A DNA stretch of 31,610 bases, taken from positions 1 through 31,610 of the forward strand of contig JANBPK010001296.1 of assembly GCA_027579435.1 (NCBI GenBank), written 5' to 3'. Of the stretch, positions 1 through 9,904 are shown in pieces (within the stretch, counting starts at the first letter, position 1; each line of letters opens with the position of its first letter). The position numbers were made by a program, and so were the translations under genes. The notes below the pieces were generated by a model, which was not told the DNA's origin, did not search any database, and worked only from the letters and a program-made list of their open reading frames with translations. This stretch comes from Candolleomyces eurysporus. Its lineage: Eukaryota; Basidiomycota; Agaricomycetes; Agaricales; Psathyrellaceae.

Positions 1-298
1 GAATTCCCCTTGTAATGTGCACAACTCCCTCCAGCATCGTACCTCGCCAGGTCAGGCATGCTGGTTAGACTTCGAATAGTATGACTGCGTTTCAGATACG
101 CTCGCGAGACCTTCGTGAACTTAAAGTGTCGTCGCAGAACCGTCTTACTCAACGTTCTTTCATGCTCTAGGGCGTCTGCTTAGTTGACAGTCAGGGATAA
201 CTCCAACTCTTATATTTCCCTTCCTTCAAGAAGATCTCTTTAATTATCTACGTCGATTCGCGAACTTTACGAACAGATTCGCGAATTTGAGAGGGTGT
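1..298. other. Unassigned left edge
   Basis: No gene is supported here. The window opens exactly on an EcoRI site (GAATTC), so the left edge may be a clone boundary. On the minus strand this DNA directly follows the stop of the Plavaka-like stub, but no continuation of that transposase (its long central and catalytic region) could be read. There is a small inverted repeat around TTCGCGAA near positions 256-285. Confidence 0.4.
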
Positions 299-837
299 CT
301 ACACAGACGGCGTATCAGCGAGGTCGTCATTGGACTTGTAGAGCGGTGATGGAGGATCTTGGTAATCGTATCCATCGGAGTTGCATGGTGTGCCTGTAGC
401 ATAATGCATCAAAAAAACACTCTATAGGCACAATAAAAATACAAACCATCAAGGATAGGATGGTACTCGGTCCAAGTTGGTGGCTTGAAGGCGCGAACTT
501 GGGCTGATCATCTTCGGGGTGAAAAGGGTGGTGATCTCGGTGAATGGCCCCCTTGTTGACCAAGAGAATTTGAGCCTTGACAAATAGGTGTTCTTGGAGG
601 GCTTGGAAATGGAGTATGGGGTAGAGACGGTACAGAGGGATTTGGCAAAGGCGAATGAGATGTATGATGTGGAGCAGTGTTGGCAAATTTTGCCACAAAT
701 TCTTCTTCCTGAAGCTTGCGCAGTGCCAGAGGAATAGTATGAAGGTGATTTCGATGCTGAATCAACCCTTTCTCTGACGAAAATTGTTTTTCACATACAG
801 AGCAGAGAAATGGCTTGACTTTGAATTTTGTTCGCAT
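299..837 (-). pseudogene. Truncated Plavaka-type (KDZ-like) transposase N-terminus with C2H2 zinc finger
   Basis: Visible: ATG at 837, then a C2H2 finger within the first 34 residues (C-x2-C-x12-H-x4-H, core CSVCEKQFSSEKGLIQH), a proline-rich linker and a YHPILDG/TPCNSDG block. The block is rejoined by a 53-nt intron (394-446, phase 1), and the frame then ends at 299-301. Plavaka transposases of mushrooms typically begin with such a finger followed by a Y/H-H-P-x-L-x-G-x-x-C-x-x-x-G motif. An in-frame TGA at 508-510 separates finger and motif. The catalytic region is missing, so this is a dead fragment. The finger frame alone would also fit an unrelated small zinc-finger protein; the second motif, in the same frame, favours Plavaka. 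Confidence 0.6.
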
Positions 838-961
838 CTTGCCAGTGGGTTAGAGGGCAAATCAACCAGTCGCAGCTCAAATTTTGGGATCAAAACAAAC
901 CACAAATAAATCAGCGGGTACAGCCTTTGCCTATACAGTATCGCTCGCCACGTCAAAGCTC

Positions 962-3310
962 ATGGCACCCAAGCCAGCCGACACCTTTCCTGTTTCTTTA
1001 CCTCAAACACTCCGGAGTCAAGTCCAAGCCAACAGCGCACCAACGCTGCCACGGCTACCTGTAACTCAAACTCCAAGCCGTCGAACTCCAGCGCAGGTAC
1101 AAAAAGAAAAAGAAGGTGAGAAGGTCAAGAAGCGAGAGGAAGCCCGAAGCAAGCAACTGGCCATTGTCAAGGCGGCTGAAAATGAAAACCGCCTTCTCAA
1201 AAGCCAGCGTGCCAACGATGAGAGAGCAGATCATCCAGTTGACTCTTTGACACCTGCTCGAAAGGTTACACGACCACGACCACAACAGGGTGAGCGCTCT
1301 GACTATATGGATCCACAAGATATTAAAAAGAGGTTTATTGCAATAGACACTTCAACCTCCGTTGATGCAATGGATATTGACAATCCGGCAGCAGATGAGG
1401 ATCCCTCAGAGTATGAAGACAACAACATGCTGTCTGACAATGATGAGGACCTCATCCCTGAGAGACGTCGCAAGAAAGGTGAAGCTTGACAGGTTATAGA
1501 GGAGCTGAAGCAGTACACTGCTGTAGAGAGCTCCGGAATGAGCAACAAGCGTGATCGCTCTGCAAGTCTTGACACGTAAGTGAGCCTAGACCTGTTGTTT
1601 TGGGTGATATAATGTACTGACCAAGGACACCAGCATGAACCAACTCGCTGCCAAGAAGTCAAAAGGAAAGAAAGCACAGTACCCGTCTGGACTCTGGAAA
1701 GGATGGAATGCTTCACCTAGTACCAGTGACCAGAATCGTACGTCCTGCACGCTTTCTTACCATCAGATAAAACTCTCTCTGACCTGAGTCATGAATGTTA
1801 GAGAACATCGAGAACTTCCAACAGTCTACCAATGCACTGGCAAGTCGTCACAGCAACGAGGAAACTCCTCCGTCAGCACCGGCTGAAGATCCAAGTCAAG
1901 AGGCTTTAGGTGGAATTAGTGATGACGAGGAAGGAGAGTCTTCCGAGCGAGCAAAAATCAGCGCTGAAGAAAAACCAGCACGTTTCAGATTCATGAAGAA
2001 GCAGAGCAGCTCAGCGGCAGTGACAGTCGTCATAAGTCAAGTTTGTTTACCGTGCCCATCCATGGCCAGCGACGTGGCGTCTGACACCTTGTCACCTTAT
2101 GTCATTGTTCTTGTAAATAGGCATCTCCCAAGCCACAAGGGCATGCTCGCATGGTTGAAACGACTTCCGTGCCGGAGTTCCTCAAGCCTTCTACTGCCAC
2201 CAGCATCATCTCCCAGCGACCGGTCAAGAAGTCAGATATCAAGATGTCTGACATTCCACGTCACTTGGCCCTCAATTTCACTCAGCTCTTCCTTCCAAAA
2301 ATATATCAACTCATCGCCAACAACTACAATCCCTGGTACCAGATTCAAGCCAGCGAGATCTGTGAAATATTCAGCGAAGTCTTTCCGAGCGAACAATCTT
2401 TGTCTGAAGATGTGTCACTTTTGGGGATTGTCGCCAAATTGGTGTGTTTGAGCTCAGGCTATCTATATCATTCCATTTTGAATTGATACCAAATTACGCA
2501 GACCACAAATGCCATTTCAACTTTCAGGAACAAGTTCGCAAATCAAGCACTGAAGACCCTTGAGAATACTGTGCTCCCTGCGCTCCCGTTGATTGCTGGG
2601 TCTGATCGGGAGGGTGTACAGCGTGAGTGGGTCCAGTGGGCGCTCTCGGGTGATGAATCGAAACGGGTCTTCTACTACCGGGAGTATGAAGAACTTGAGC
2701 CCAATGAGGACGCCGGGCAGAGCGGGGTCCACGTCCGCCGTATAGTAAGCTATTGTTTGCCTCTTTTGTCATTGGAAATTGTCTCATGGTTGCTGTCTCA
2801 AGGGTCTCTTTCAATCAACTCTCATCTCATCAACGCTTGCTGTATATTACAGCTCCATCTCAACACTTCCTGTGGAGGATCGCTTACACGATTTCCCTGT
2901 AGGCGCCTTGATTTTGACCATTCAAGCTGTTGAGTATCTTTATATTATTTCCACATGCTTTTTGTGGGGTTTAATGAGAGTTGCAGTGTAAACAAGCACT
3001 CGGGTTCTATGAGACTGGCCAGAAGGTCATGCCCGGCAGGCCTCTGATGGACTTCTCGAAGTCCAATTGGGGTGACAACCAGCAAACTTACGAGGGAAAG
3101 GTTGTCCCTGTTCAGCCTACAACGAAGGTCGCCAAGGTGGTGAAGGCCATCGACCGTTTGAAGGACGCGCAGAAGCTCAAGGACAACTTCATCCAAGCAG
3201 CCATCACCGAGTCAAAGACTCGACGCCAGGCTCAGATCGCTCCCACACTCGACGAGATGCTCGATGACGGTCTTGAGTCTGAAATAGAGCTGGTGGACGA
3301 TGACCTTTAG
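962..3310 (+). CDS. Fungus-specific hypothetical protein, DUF6532-like C-terminal region; one in-frame TGA
   Basis: A seven-exon model reads through consistently: 962-1575, 1634-1737, 1802-2028, 2121-2441, 2502-2744, 2803-2928, 2987-3310 (652 aa if the TGA at 1487-1489 is read through). The N-terminal half is charged and low-complexity: a Lys/Glu-rich coil near residues 45-90, then acidic blocks. The C-terminal half is globular, with an aromatic-rich YYREYEELEP segment, an F-P-x-G-A-L-I-L-T-I-Q-A block and a DFSKSNWGD block. These resemble a large family of agaricomycete hypothetical proteins (DUF6532-type), often multicopy and of unknown function; that assignment is from memory of the pattern. 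The TGA falls in GEA-stop-QVIEELKQY, where CGA (Arg) would restore the frame, so this is either a recent nonsense mutation or a base error. The exon 3 donor (GTCATA) is weak and that junction is uncertain. No function is proposed. Confidence 0.55.
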
Positions 3311-3619
3311 CTCGGATACCCCAGGTGGTGAGTATTGCTGCACCCACTACTAGCACGAGTGTCAGTATTGACCGGCTTTCAGGTTACTAATATGCAAGTC
3401 CTTGACTGTTTTTCGTATGATAATCGGCGTCCAAGTTGCCTCTGTATCGGTGGCTTGTTCACCCTAATATCCCCATTAACCTGTTCATTTAAATACTTTG
3501 TATTGAGCCTTCTATTGTAATGTCGGTAAAACGAGCTGATCATATATCTTATGTGTGCCCTATTCCCCATCCAATTCGCTCTCAAGTACTCCAGAACCAT
3601 CATCCAAACGAGCTCAAGG
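3311..3619. other. 3' flank of the hypothetical gene
   Basis: No coding feature is supported. The stretch after the stop at 3310 is moderately AT-rich and is presumably the 3' UTR and intergenic DNA. ORFs here lack codon structure or recognisable motifs. Confidence 0.4.
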
Positions 3620-3775
3620 GCTTGCCCAAGCTGTTTCAGCTTTAGCACTTGGCGGCTTCAGGTCGATTGGCCAAGTCGCCAACCGCTTGACAAGCGCAAG
3701 GCCCTATCTTGGGCAAGCTGGAATGCTTGATGGGTTTGGCGGGTTGGCCAAGCGCCTCAAGCCGCGCCAAACGGG
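3620..3775. repeat. Cluster of short CTTG/CAAG palindromes
   Basis: Within about 155 bp the sequence alternates CTTG/TTGG and CAAG/CCAA words that form small hairpins. Examples are GCTTGCCCAAGC near 3620, TTGGCCAA at 3667-3674, CGCTTGACAAGCG at 3684-3696 and CTTGGGCAAG near 3709, with another TTGGCCAAGCG near 3744. The block ends about 45 bp before the segmental duplication begins. It is not a simple tandem repeat. It could be part of a non-autonomous element or a foldback structure. An open frame (3555-3791) covers it but looks incidental. Confidence 0.45.
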
Positions 3776-3911
3776 TGGGACATTTTACTGATGATTGACA
3801 TGCTGTTTGATGCAGACAGAAAGAATCCAGATTTTGGCAACTCGCAGAAGTACATAAATAGACATTTCTACCAAAAGCATGGTCAGACTCGAAAAATAAG
3901 CTGTAGTCTGC

Positions 3912-4510
3912 TCAACGGAAGACACCAACAATACTACTATGATACTGCAAGTCCTGTACGGTCGTCACATCTTTCTTCTTCCGTGGTGGGCGTGGGGTAA
4001 ACGGAGCAGGGACTGCACTTCCTTCCCCGTTGGAAGTAACAATTGTGACCTGGAACAAACCGAGTTCTCGGGAAGAAGGATTTTGTGGGGCAGCATGAGA
4101 TGCTGAGGAAGATTGGCGTTTGTGAATTGTGGGTCCTTTCTCGCCACCGTCACGCGGGAGAACAGATATGTTAAGGTCTTGAGACTCGTTAACGGAGAAT
4201 GATACGGCATGCTGCGATGATGATGGCGATTAGACAACCAATTCTTGAAAGCCGGTGAGGTCGAGAATAATTATAGACTTACGGAGATTACGAGGAAGGG
4301 CGTTTCCGTTGAAGGAAGTATACCAGAGTCGAGATGTATCTCGCCTTCGAGGCATGAGCGCGTCCCAGGCTCCAAGTCTCCGCCGGCGTGTCTGTCACCG
4401 AGACTCCCCGGAGTCCACCATACAGTGACTCTGATCTCGTTGTAGTGGCTGGTGTGGTCTTCAACTTTACCCACACCGGATTTGGCCAGATCAGCCCTCT
4501 TGTAAGAAGC
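3912..4510 (-). pseudogene. Arrestin-like pseudogene, 3' part (end of exon 5, exon 6)
   Basis: This is the carboxy-terminal portion of the left arrestin copy. It contains the final exon, down to a TGA stop at the position equivalent to 21606-21608, the conserved intron before it (GTAAGTC donor on minus), and the distal half of exon 5 encoding the AASYKR...ADLAKSGVGKVEDHTSH region. At 4510 the frame runs into the terminal inverted repeat of the transposon. The rest of the gene resumes at 11254. The reading frame of this piece is largely preserved, so inactivation appears recent. Confidence 0.88.
4505..4510. repeat. Target-site duplication, left (AGAAGC)
   Basis: AGAAGC abuts the left terminal inverted repeat and recurs at 11254-11259 directly after the right one. 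The uninterrupted paralogous sequence at 22199-22204 has a single CGAAGC, as expected for a 6-bp duplication made on insertion. Confidence 0.85.
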
Positions 4511-4600
4511 TATGGAATGCGAGAGTGCCATGCTGATTTCGCATCACTGGGGGCTCCTGCCGGTTGATCCAGGGGAAGGACCCGGTACACCGCGTTACCT
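4511..4600. repeat. Left terminal inverted repeat
   Basis: The outer 30 bp (starting TATGGAATGCGAGAGTGCCA) is a perfect inverted match to 11224-11253. Similarity continues imperfectly inward for about 60 bp more (CACTGGGG, CTCxTGCCG, GGACCC and GCGTTAC blocks shared with the complement of the right end). Confidence 0.9.
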
Positions 4601-4940
4601 AGCGTGACTGCCAGCACTTCCACCACCACCCCACTCGTCTTCACCGGATAGCGAAGTGCTTTTTGCGAGGCTTGTCCAGCGAATAGCCTTACGTCCACTG
4701 AACATGTCCCTTGGCGAATTCTGCCAACTTTGCAAGGCCTTGACCGGCGAAGTATGGTGTCATCCATAGGGCGACAAGGAGTACGGGATGTAGACGTTGA
4801 TCTGCTTGGACTTGGCGAGGTGCTGGGAAGAAGGGTTTGCACTCTTCACCTTGATTGCTAGTGCGCTTTCTTTTTCCAGTTCCACAAGACCTGTGCTGAT
4901 GTTTTTCCCAATTTTTGACATGTCCCCCATCATGCAAGGA

Positions 4941-5332
4941 TAGACGTCTCAGCCCGAGTCAATGTTGCGGCCTCCGTAGGCGCTGCTGTCGAGGGAACCA
5001 TCATCCTCCTGACGTTGACAACTTTGCCTTTATTGCTGGTGTGTTTTCTTTTCCCAATTCTGAGACCTTTGCTGACATTTTTCATAGTGCTCAACACCGG
5101 CAAGGCCGGTGCTCTCAACCTGAACGCCGGTCTCACTGGATCTATTAGCATGACCCAGAGACCGTATCAAGTCACAATTCCTGGGCTCGACTTCCCTGGT
5201 AAGCGGAACAATCTTTGAACTCTTGTTCAAGCATTATTTATGATGTGTTCCCCCCAGAATCTTGACGATCGGACCGTCCTTCTCTAACAGCGCTGTCGAG
5301 CAGGGTGGCACCTCCCAGTTCGTCGACACTCG
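4941..5332 (+). pseudogene. Relic of a fungal secreted/surface protein (DUF7223-like)
   Basis: Pieces that read together despite frame breaks are NVAASVGAAVEGTII, PPDVDNFAFIAG, a segment containing AGALNLNAGLTGSISM, then PGLDFPG and ILTIGPSF. This order (beta-rich Ala/Gly segment, PGLDFPGI, TIGPSF) resembles the DUF7223-type domain common in large secreted proteins of agaricomycetes. One frame change lies near 4999-5003 (a single-base loss between GTII and PPDV). The junction PGLDFPG/ILTIGPSF would also need one extra base across the intron that starts GTAAGC. No start, signal peptide or C-terminus can be found. It sits inside the transposon, so it is either captured host DNA or a gene into which another copy had inserted. 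The family call is from memory and only moderately secure. Confidence 0.45.
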
Positions 5333-5668
5333 TGCGTCCCTGCCAAATGTTCATTAGTCGCATCCTTGATTGCTAATATTGCTCGCAACTAGTTCTCAAG
5401 CTGTCAGCAACCCCATCGTTCCAGACCAATGGGTGTGTCGAAGCGCATCTCCTTTCCTGGCATCAACCTTTGCGCCCGTGTTCTGAGTGGTGCTGGTGCT
5501 GCTTTGATATATCATACACCTGAATGTTGTCGCTGGTGCTCAGATGAACTTGATGTTGCAAGGCCGCTGGTGAAGCTATTGTGGGCTGCAAAGAGTCTCG
5601 CGTGATCGAGGAATGCTCTCCGGCAGGATTGGGAATTATACAGGGTCAGCCTTGAGGGGTGGAGAGTA
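5333..5668. other. Unassigned interior of transposon
   Basis: No frame longer than a few dozen codons is convincing. The stretch may be further decay of the secreted-protein relic, but no motif supports that. Confidence 0.35.
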
Positions 5669-6184
5669 TTTTTATGCATAAATTCAAGGATGTAACCTAG
5701 CCAAATTCATGCATAAAAACAGGATGATCCCTTGGCTGTCATTTATGCATGAACCCTGCTTCTAAATTTAATTAAACCCTTTGCTGATAAATTAACTGTT
5801 GATGCTAACACAGACATGCCCAAAAAACATAGAAGGCAACATTACTTTGTTCTCCACTGTGTTATGTCCCCTCCCCTGTGTACCAACCCCAAGAATTACT
5901 TGAAACTCAACAGAATGGATGATACATCCATTCTGGGATTGGAAATGGCCATCCCAAAAAGCTTGATATAGCTGCCCTAGTCCCTAGACCAATCTTAAGT
6001 CCTAAAAAAACCCCGGGNAAACAAAAACCCTCCGCATAGAGCTGTGCCAAGGTTGTCACTTTGATGACAAATCATTTAGGCCAGCAGGCAGGTGCTCACT
6101 GTCCATGCATAGAAGTAGGCATATTTTATCCAGTGATTTATGCATGAACAGATTGTGGGATTAACCAGGGTTTATGCATAAAAA
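5669..6184. mobile_element. Nested MITE-like element with TTTTTATGCATAAA ends
   Basis: It begins TTTTTATGCATAAA (5669-5682) and ends with its inverse complement TTTATGCATAAAAA (6171-6184). Each end is followed inward, after about 20-25 bp, by a second palindromic copy (ATTCATGCATAAA near 5705; TTTATGCATGAA near 6137), with another near 5742. The 516-bp interior is AT-rich and has only about two CpG dinucleotides, in contrast to flanking DNA. There is no coding capacity. No clear target duplication was recognised, so the exact boundaries may extend further. Confidence 0.55.
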
Positions 6185-6441
6185 TGGTCCCATCTGGTGC
6201 AGCCTTCCGTTTGCATCTGGCTTGATTTCTATTGCTCACCCCACAGCTTGTTTAGAAATGTTCCGGTGCACAGACTAAGCGCGAGGAGCTCAGCTACTTT
6301 GTCCAGTCTGTTGCAGAGCCTGTTACCTTGGACGAGAGGCTGGTGTCCCCGACTGTTGTGGGCTTCCCTCCCTTGCGATGGCTCAGCGACTCAATAATCC
6401 TCGCCTCAGTGTGAGTGCTTCTTTAGTTGAACTAGGGTATA
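6185..6441 (+). other. Short open stretch, unassigned
   Basis: A frame across about 6265-6410 (GAQTKREELSYFVQSVAEP onward, stop near 6412) has reasonable composition and follows a possible intron acceptor (CCCCACAG near 6246). It is not recognised. It may be the displaced 3' end of the relic upstream of the nested element, or chance. Confidence 0.2.
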
Positions 6442-7992
6442 CTACAGCGGTAGCCAAGCATAATTATCATCGTCCTCATCTAATTCATCATCGGTCAGGT
6501 CTACTTGTAGCGGACCACCCTCCTCCATCCCCTCGTTCTCTTCTGAATTACCGTCTTCGAGCACAACAAAGCCTTTNGGGGGGCATGTCAATATCATGAA
6601 AAAGGTAGGCTGCACCCGCTTCCTCTTGCTCAACGGCTTCCTGGTCGGTGTCCTGTGGTGAGAATACGATCCCTTTACCCCATTCCTGCACAACACATGT
6701 TGGAATTGCCCCAAGCTCGACGTTCACCTCCACTTGCTCCAGCATATCAGAGTAAACACCCCACATGTTCTCATGTGTGATCTCTGGTCGACCCATGCCC
6801 TCGAAAATGGCGTCTGCAATTTCTTGAAAGCTGCGTGGGACAAGCTCCAGAACTGGATGACCAGCTTCGATGTATGTGTCCTCTACAAGCTTCATCAGAT
6901 CAGGAGGAACGAGTATCTGGTTGGCGCAAAAAAAAAACTCAAAGATCAGCGAGTTTCACAAGTTCGTGTGTTGCGTACCTTGAAATCCCTGGTTTTGTCA
7001 TAGTCATCAGGGCGAAAGTGGATATCTTCAGGCCTACCATGTGGGGTCAACTTGTACTTGTTCTTGCGGGGTAGGAAGTTGTTAACGTGGTTGCGGTAGA
7101 TATCAAGTTCCTTTTGAATCCACGGAATGACTAGATAGCGGAAAACCAGACTGCCAGTCCATTAATCAATGGTCGGTCGTTATTCAAGCTAAGCAAATTA
7201 AAAAAAGTGGAACGTACACTTCAATTGGCTTGCCGGTATCATAAATACCCTCGCGGACACCCTCCTCAAGGATCGACTCAAAACCAGGTGACCACCTTCT
7301 TCGAAGCTGACTCCATTCAATCTCTGCTTTGATATTTGATTTATTGCGCTTCCAATTATGCTGAATTTTCCCTTGGAGCTCGGGGTCTAGAGATTGGCGA
7401 ATGAATGATTGCGCGTTGGCGACACGGGTGTTTTCCGTTCCTGGATCGCTCTGGGTGAGGAGCGGTACACCTATTCAGGAAAAAACATTCTGATAGTCAG
7501 AGCTAGCACCAATCATTGAGAACGGCACTCACAACCAAGGGATTTGACGGTCTCAAGATAAAAGTGGCATACGATTATAGGGTTTGAGTTGTTCCACCAG
7601 ACTCAAAGCCAGAGAATATATCCTGAGAATGGATCAACGCCAACATGAAGGCATAGCCCAAACTTGTATTTCCATTTGTCGTGCTGGTCCATGCACCACA
7701 AAACATTAACGCCAGCAGCCCAAAACTGCTTTCTTTTGAGGTTTCCAGCAATTCGAGCCTGCTTCAATTCAGGCTCAAAAGTTGCGAAATATTCCTCAAT
7801 GACCGCTCTTAAGCACGTTGGAATCAGCATATATCAGTGAATCACACAGCAAACTATAACATACCGTGACACTTTCTTCTTTCTCCTATCAAAGAGATGG
7901 CTCTTCATTTCACGAAAGCCGGCATTTGGGAAAAGCTGGCGAAGTTCAGCCATATCGTCCATGATTGTATTGGCAGTGTGGCCTGGAGGCTC
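6442..7992 (-). pseudogene. Integrase-core (rve-fold) protein, probable transposase; one in-frame TGA
   Basis: The minus-strand exons 7865 to about 7992, 7533-7807, 7218-7470, 6979-7150 and 6442-6916 join in frame through introns of 58-67 nt. The order matches a mushroom family with an integrase catalytic core: HTANTIMDDM, FWAAGVN-x3-CMDQHDKWK, HVGVDPFSG, VWWNNSNP, LLTQSDPGTEN, EWSQLRRRWSPGFE, PWIQKELDIYRNHVNN, HGRPEDI, and an acidic tail. Likely catalytic acids are the D of CMDQHD, the D of TQSDPG and the E of KAEIEWS. An in-frame TGA (7603-7605) lies between GYILWL and VWWNN, where family members have Lys/Arg. A second apparent break at the N in a G-run (6577) is probably a base-call problem, since the tail continues in the next frame to a stop at 6442. 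The start is unclear: a possible upstream exon near 8092 does not join in phase. Without the TGA it would be nearly full length. Confidence 0.8.
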
Positions 7993-8116
7993 CTGTCATA
8001 GGAGTTGTGATTCCTTTTGGGCAGTACCACTCCTACCTGGAATGGGCAGCCGACGTTGCAGCTGAGGTGCGTGGTATACCCTGTCCCTCATTCTAGATAT
8101 TTAAAGCGCGCTATAG

Positions 8117-9904
8117 GACTGCAAGATCGAGACGGCAGCTCGACCCAGCCTGCAGCACAAAAAAAATGGGCGCAAGAGCAGCAGTGTCAAAGGTTTTGAG
8201 CCAGTGCAGCGGAATAGCGAAGGTGACTCAGACACCGACGACCTTCCAGACCCTGCCAATATCTTCAAAAAGCGGAGGAAAACCAAGGACACAGATACCT
8301 CAGAGCAGGAGTCCAAGGTAACGGTCGATATCTTTTTACATTGATTTACTGACCCCATCGCACAGATTGGCACCTCTGGAGCTCAAGAGCACGAGCCACG
8401 ATTGCAGCGGACTCATTCAAACAATGATCACGCTAATGAAACACCCGATATTCAGATTACAGGGCATGTGCCACCACCTCCTCCACCTCTCGCTCGCTCA
8501 AGCAGCAAATTCTCTGGTTCAGTCGGAAATTTCCACCTGAGCTACTCAAGCCAAAGTTTGAGCAGCTCGCTCAACAGCACCAATGCCAGCCGTCGGCGGA
8601 CACTTCAGCACCAAGGGAACCTGCAGAGGAAGCATGGTGTTTCCAGCTCAGCCTCAACTCGAAGCCGCAGCTCCAGCAGTCAGCCCCTTCAACTTCAAGC
8701 GCAGAATTTGAGCCGTTGGATCTTGTTCAACTTCGGCAGGCGATAAAAGCCGGCGGTTCCTCAAAAATAGATCCTACTCGTTTGGCATCTTGTACGTCGT
8801 TGATTTAGACTGATTGCTGCCATCGTCTCTAATTTAGACCAATGCCGAATAGTAACGTCCAATGTCGCTGAGAACATCATCATCTATCCCGTTCCTACTT
8901 GCTCTGTTCAAGAACTCCTGGAGATGTCCAACAAAGAAAATGCAAGCGCCACATCGTCATTCTGGAGCATCTTCGAACGGCTGGAGATGTATCATGCCAC
9001 GATTGCAATCACTATTCACAAATTTGAACAAGGCGCCTTCAAGACCGCCCACGAAGCGACTCTTCTATTGGAATCCAACATCCTCCTTGACCATTTTTCG
9101 CGCAACAAAATCATCGCAAAACGCCCGTATTTCAAAGAAAAACAGAAATTTATGCGACTTTCGGTAACAGACGAGTTGGCAGACATCGGCAACGAGTGCA
9201 ACATTATCCTCTGGGCAGATGCCCTCCTCGAGCTGGTTTACGCTTTCATGGCCTCTGTCATCGACAAGAAAAAGGAGAAGCCACCCTTCTCCGCCCCTCT
9301 CCTACGCTTCACTCGAACTGGGTATGCATATGTTGTGGCACCCGAGGGCTCAGCCACAGCTACAAAGAGCTCACTCAAAGCTCTTCGTAATCGAGGCTCG
9401 GTTTCGCCCTCAATTTTACTCGGGTACTTGCTGGAGGAAAAGATTGAAGGACACTTCGTAAAGTACATTCACAATGGAGACCCTTCCCCGCTCCTCATGC
9501 CTACCAATCCTGAATACCCGGTGGCCGAGTTTCTGTGCTTTACTCAGCATGTCCAGTACGTGGAAACAGGAAAGCTTGCTTTTGTCTCCGACTATCAGGG
9601 TACGTACTATTCTCTCCAGCCTAACACGCTTCTGCTCCTGCTAATAACACATGGGCTATCATACAGGTGCTGGTGATCTCCTTACCGACCCGCAAATTCT
9701 GACACATTGGTGCGCCCTATCCTCCCTCCAAACGCTTGAAGGCCATCCTAACATGCCACCAGTGACTTGACTGTTAGCACATTCGGGGAGGGGAATGTTG
9801 CTGAAGGGTTTTTAGCCTTCGAAAAGAAACACATCTGCAACGATCATTGCAGGTGGTATGGGCTGGCGCCATTTGACGTTATCGACGTTGAGGACAATGT
9901 ATAG
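8117..9904 (+). CDS. Alpha-type protein kinase (MHCK/EF2K-like), 5' end uncertain
   Basis: The catalytic part is clear. Exon 8838-9599 encodes an alpha-kinase N-lobe (QGAFKTAHEATLL, with the Lys expected to contact ATP) and FVKYIHNGDP, followed by VAEFLCFTQHVQY and LAFVSDYQG. Exon 9667-9709 gives AGDLLTDPQILTH, and 9763-9904 gives STFGEGNVAEGF...KKHICNDHCRWYGL, with the Cys/His residues of the zinc-binding C-lobe. The stop is at 9902-9904. Upstream exon about 8504-8791 (phase 1 junction) and 8117-8317 (acidic, KKRRKT basic stretch) form a low-complexity N-terminus. Between 8317 and 8504 the frame must change, either by one long intron or by a frameshift after a short intron. Mushrooms carry many such kinases, often near repeats. 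Substrates are unknown. It lies inside the transposon, back to back with the integrase gene, so it is possible cargo. Confidence 0.75.

Noticed and set aside
4245..4537. Plus- and minus-strand open frames crossing the arrestin pseudogene and the left transposon end (for example 4271-4531)
   Set aside because: They are exon 5 of the broken arrestin read through into the inverted repeat, or shadows of it; not separate genes.
1487..7605. Alternative genetic code in which TGA is sense
   Set aside because: Confident intact genes use TGA as the terminal stop at the expected C-terminus (the arrestin), so the internal TGAs are better explained as mutations or errors.
7981..8075. A plus-strand exon ending at GTGCGTGG that would extend the alpha-kinase (VVIPFGQYHSYLEW)
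   Set aside because: It overlaps the minus-strand integrase N-terminal region, has no start codon in phase, and the kinase family does not require it; left out of the model.
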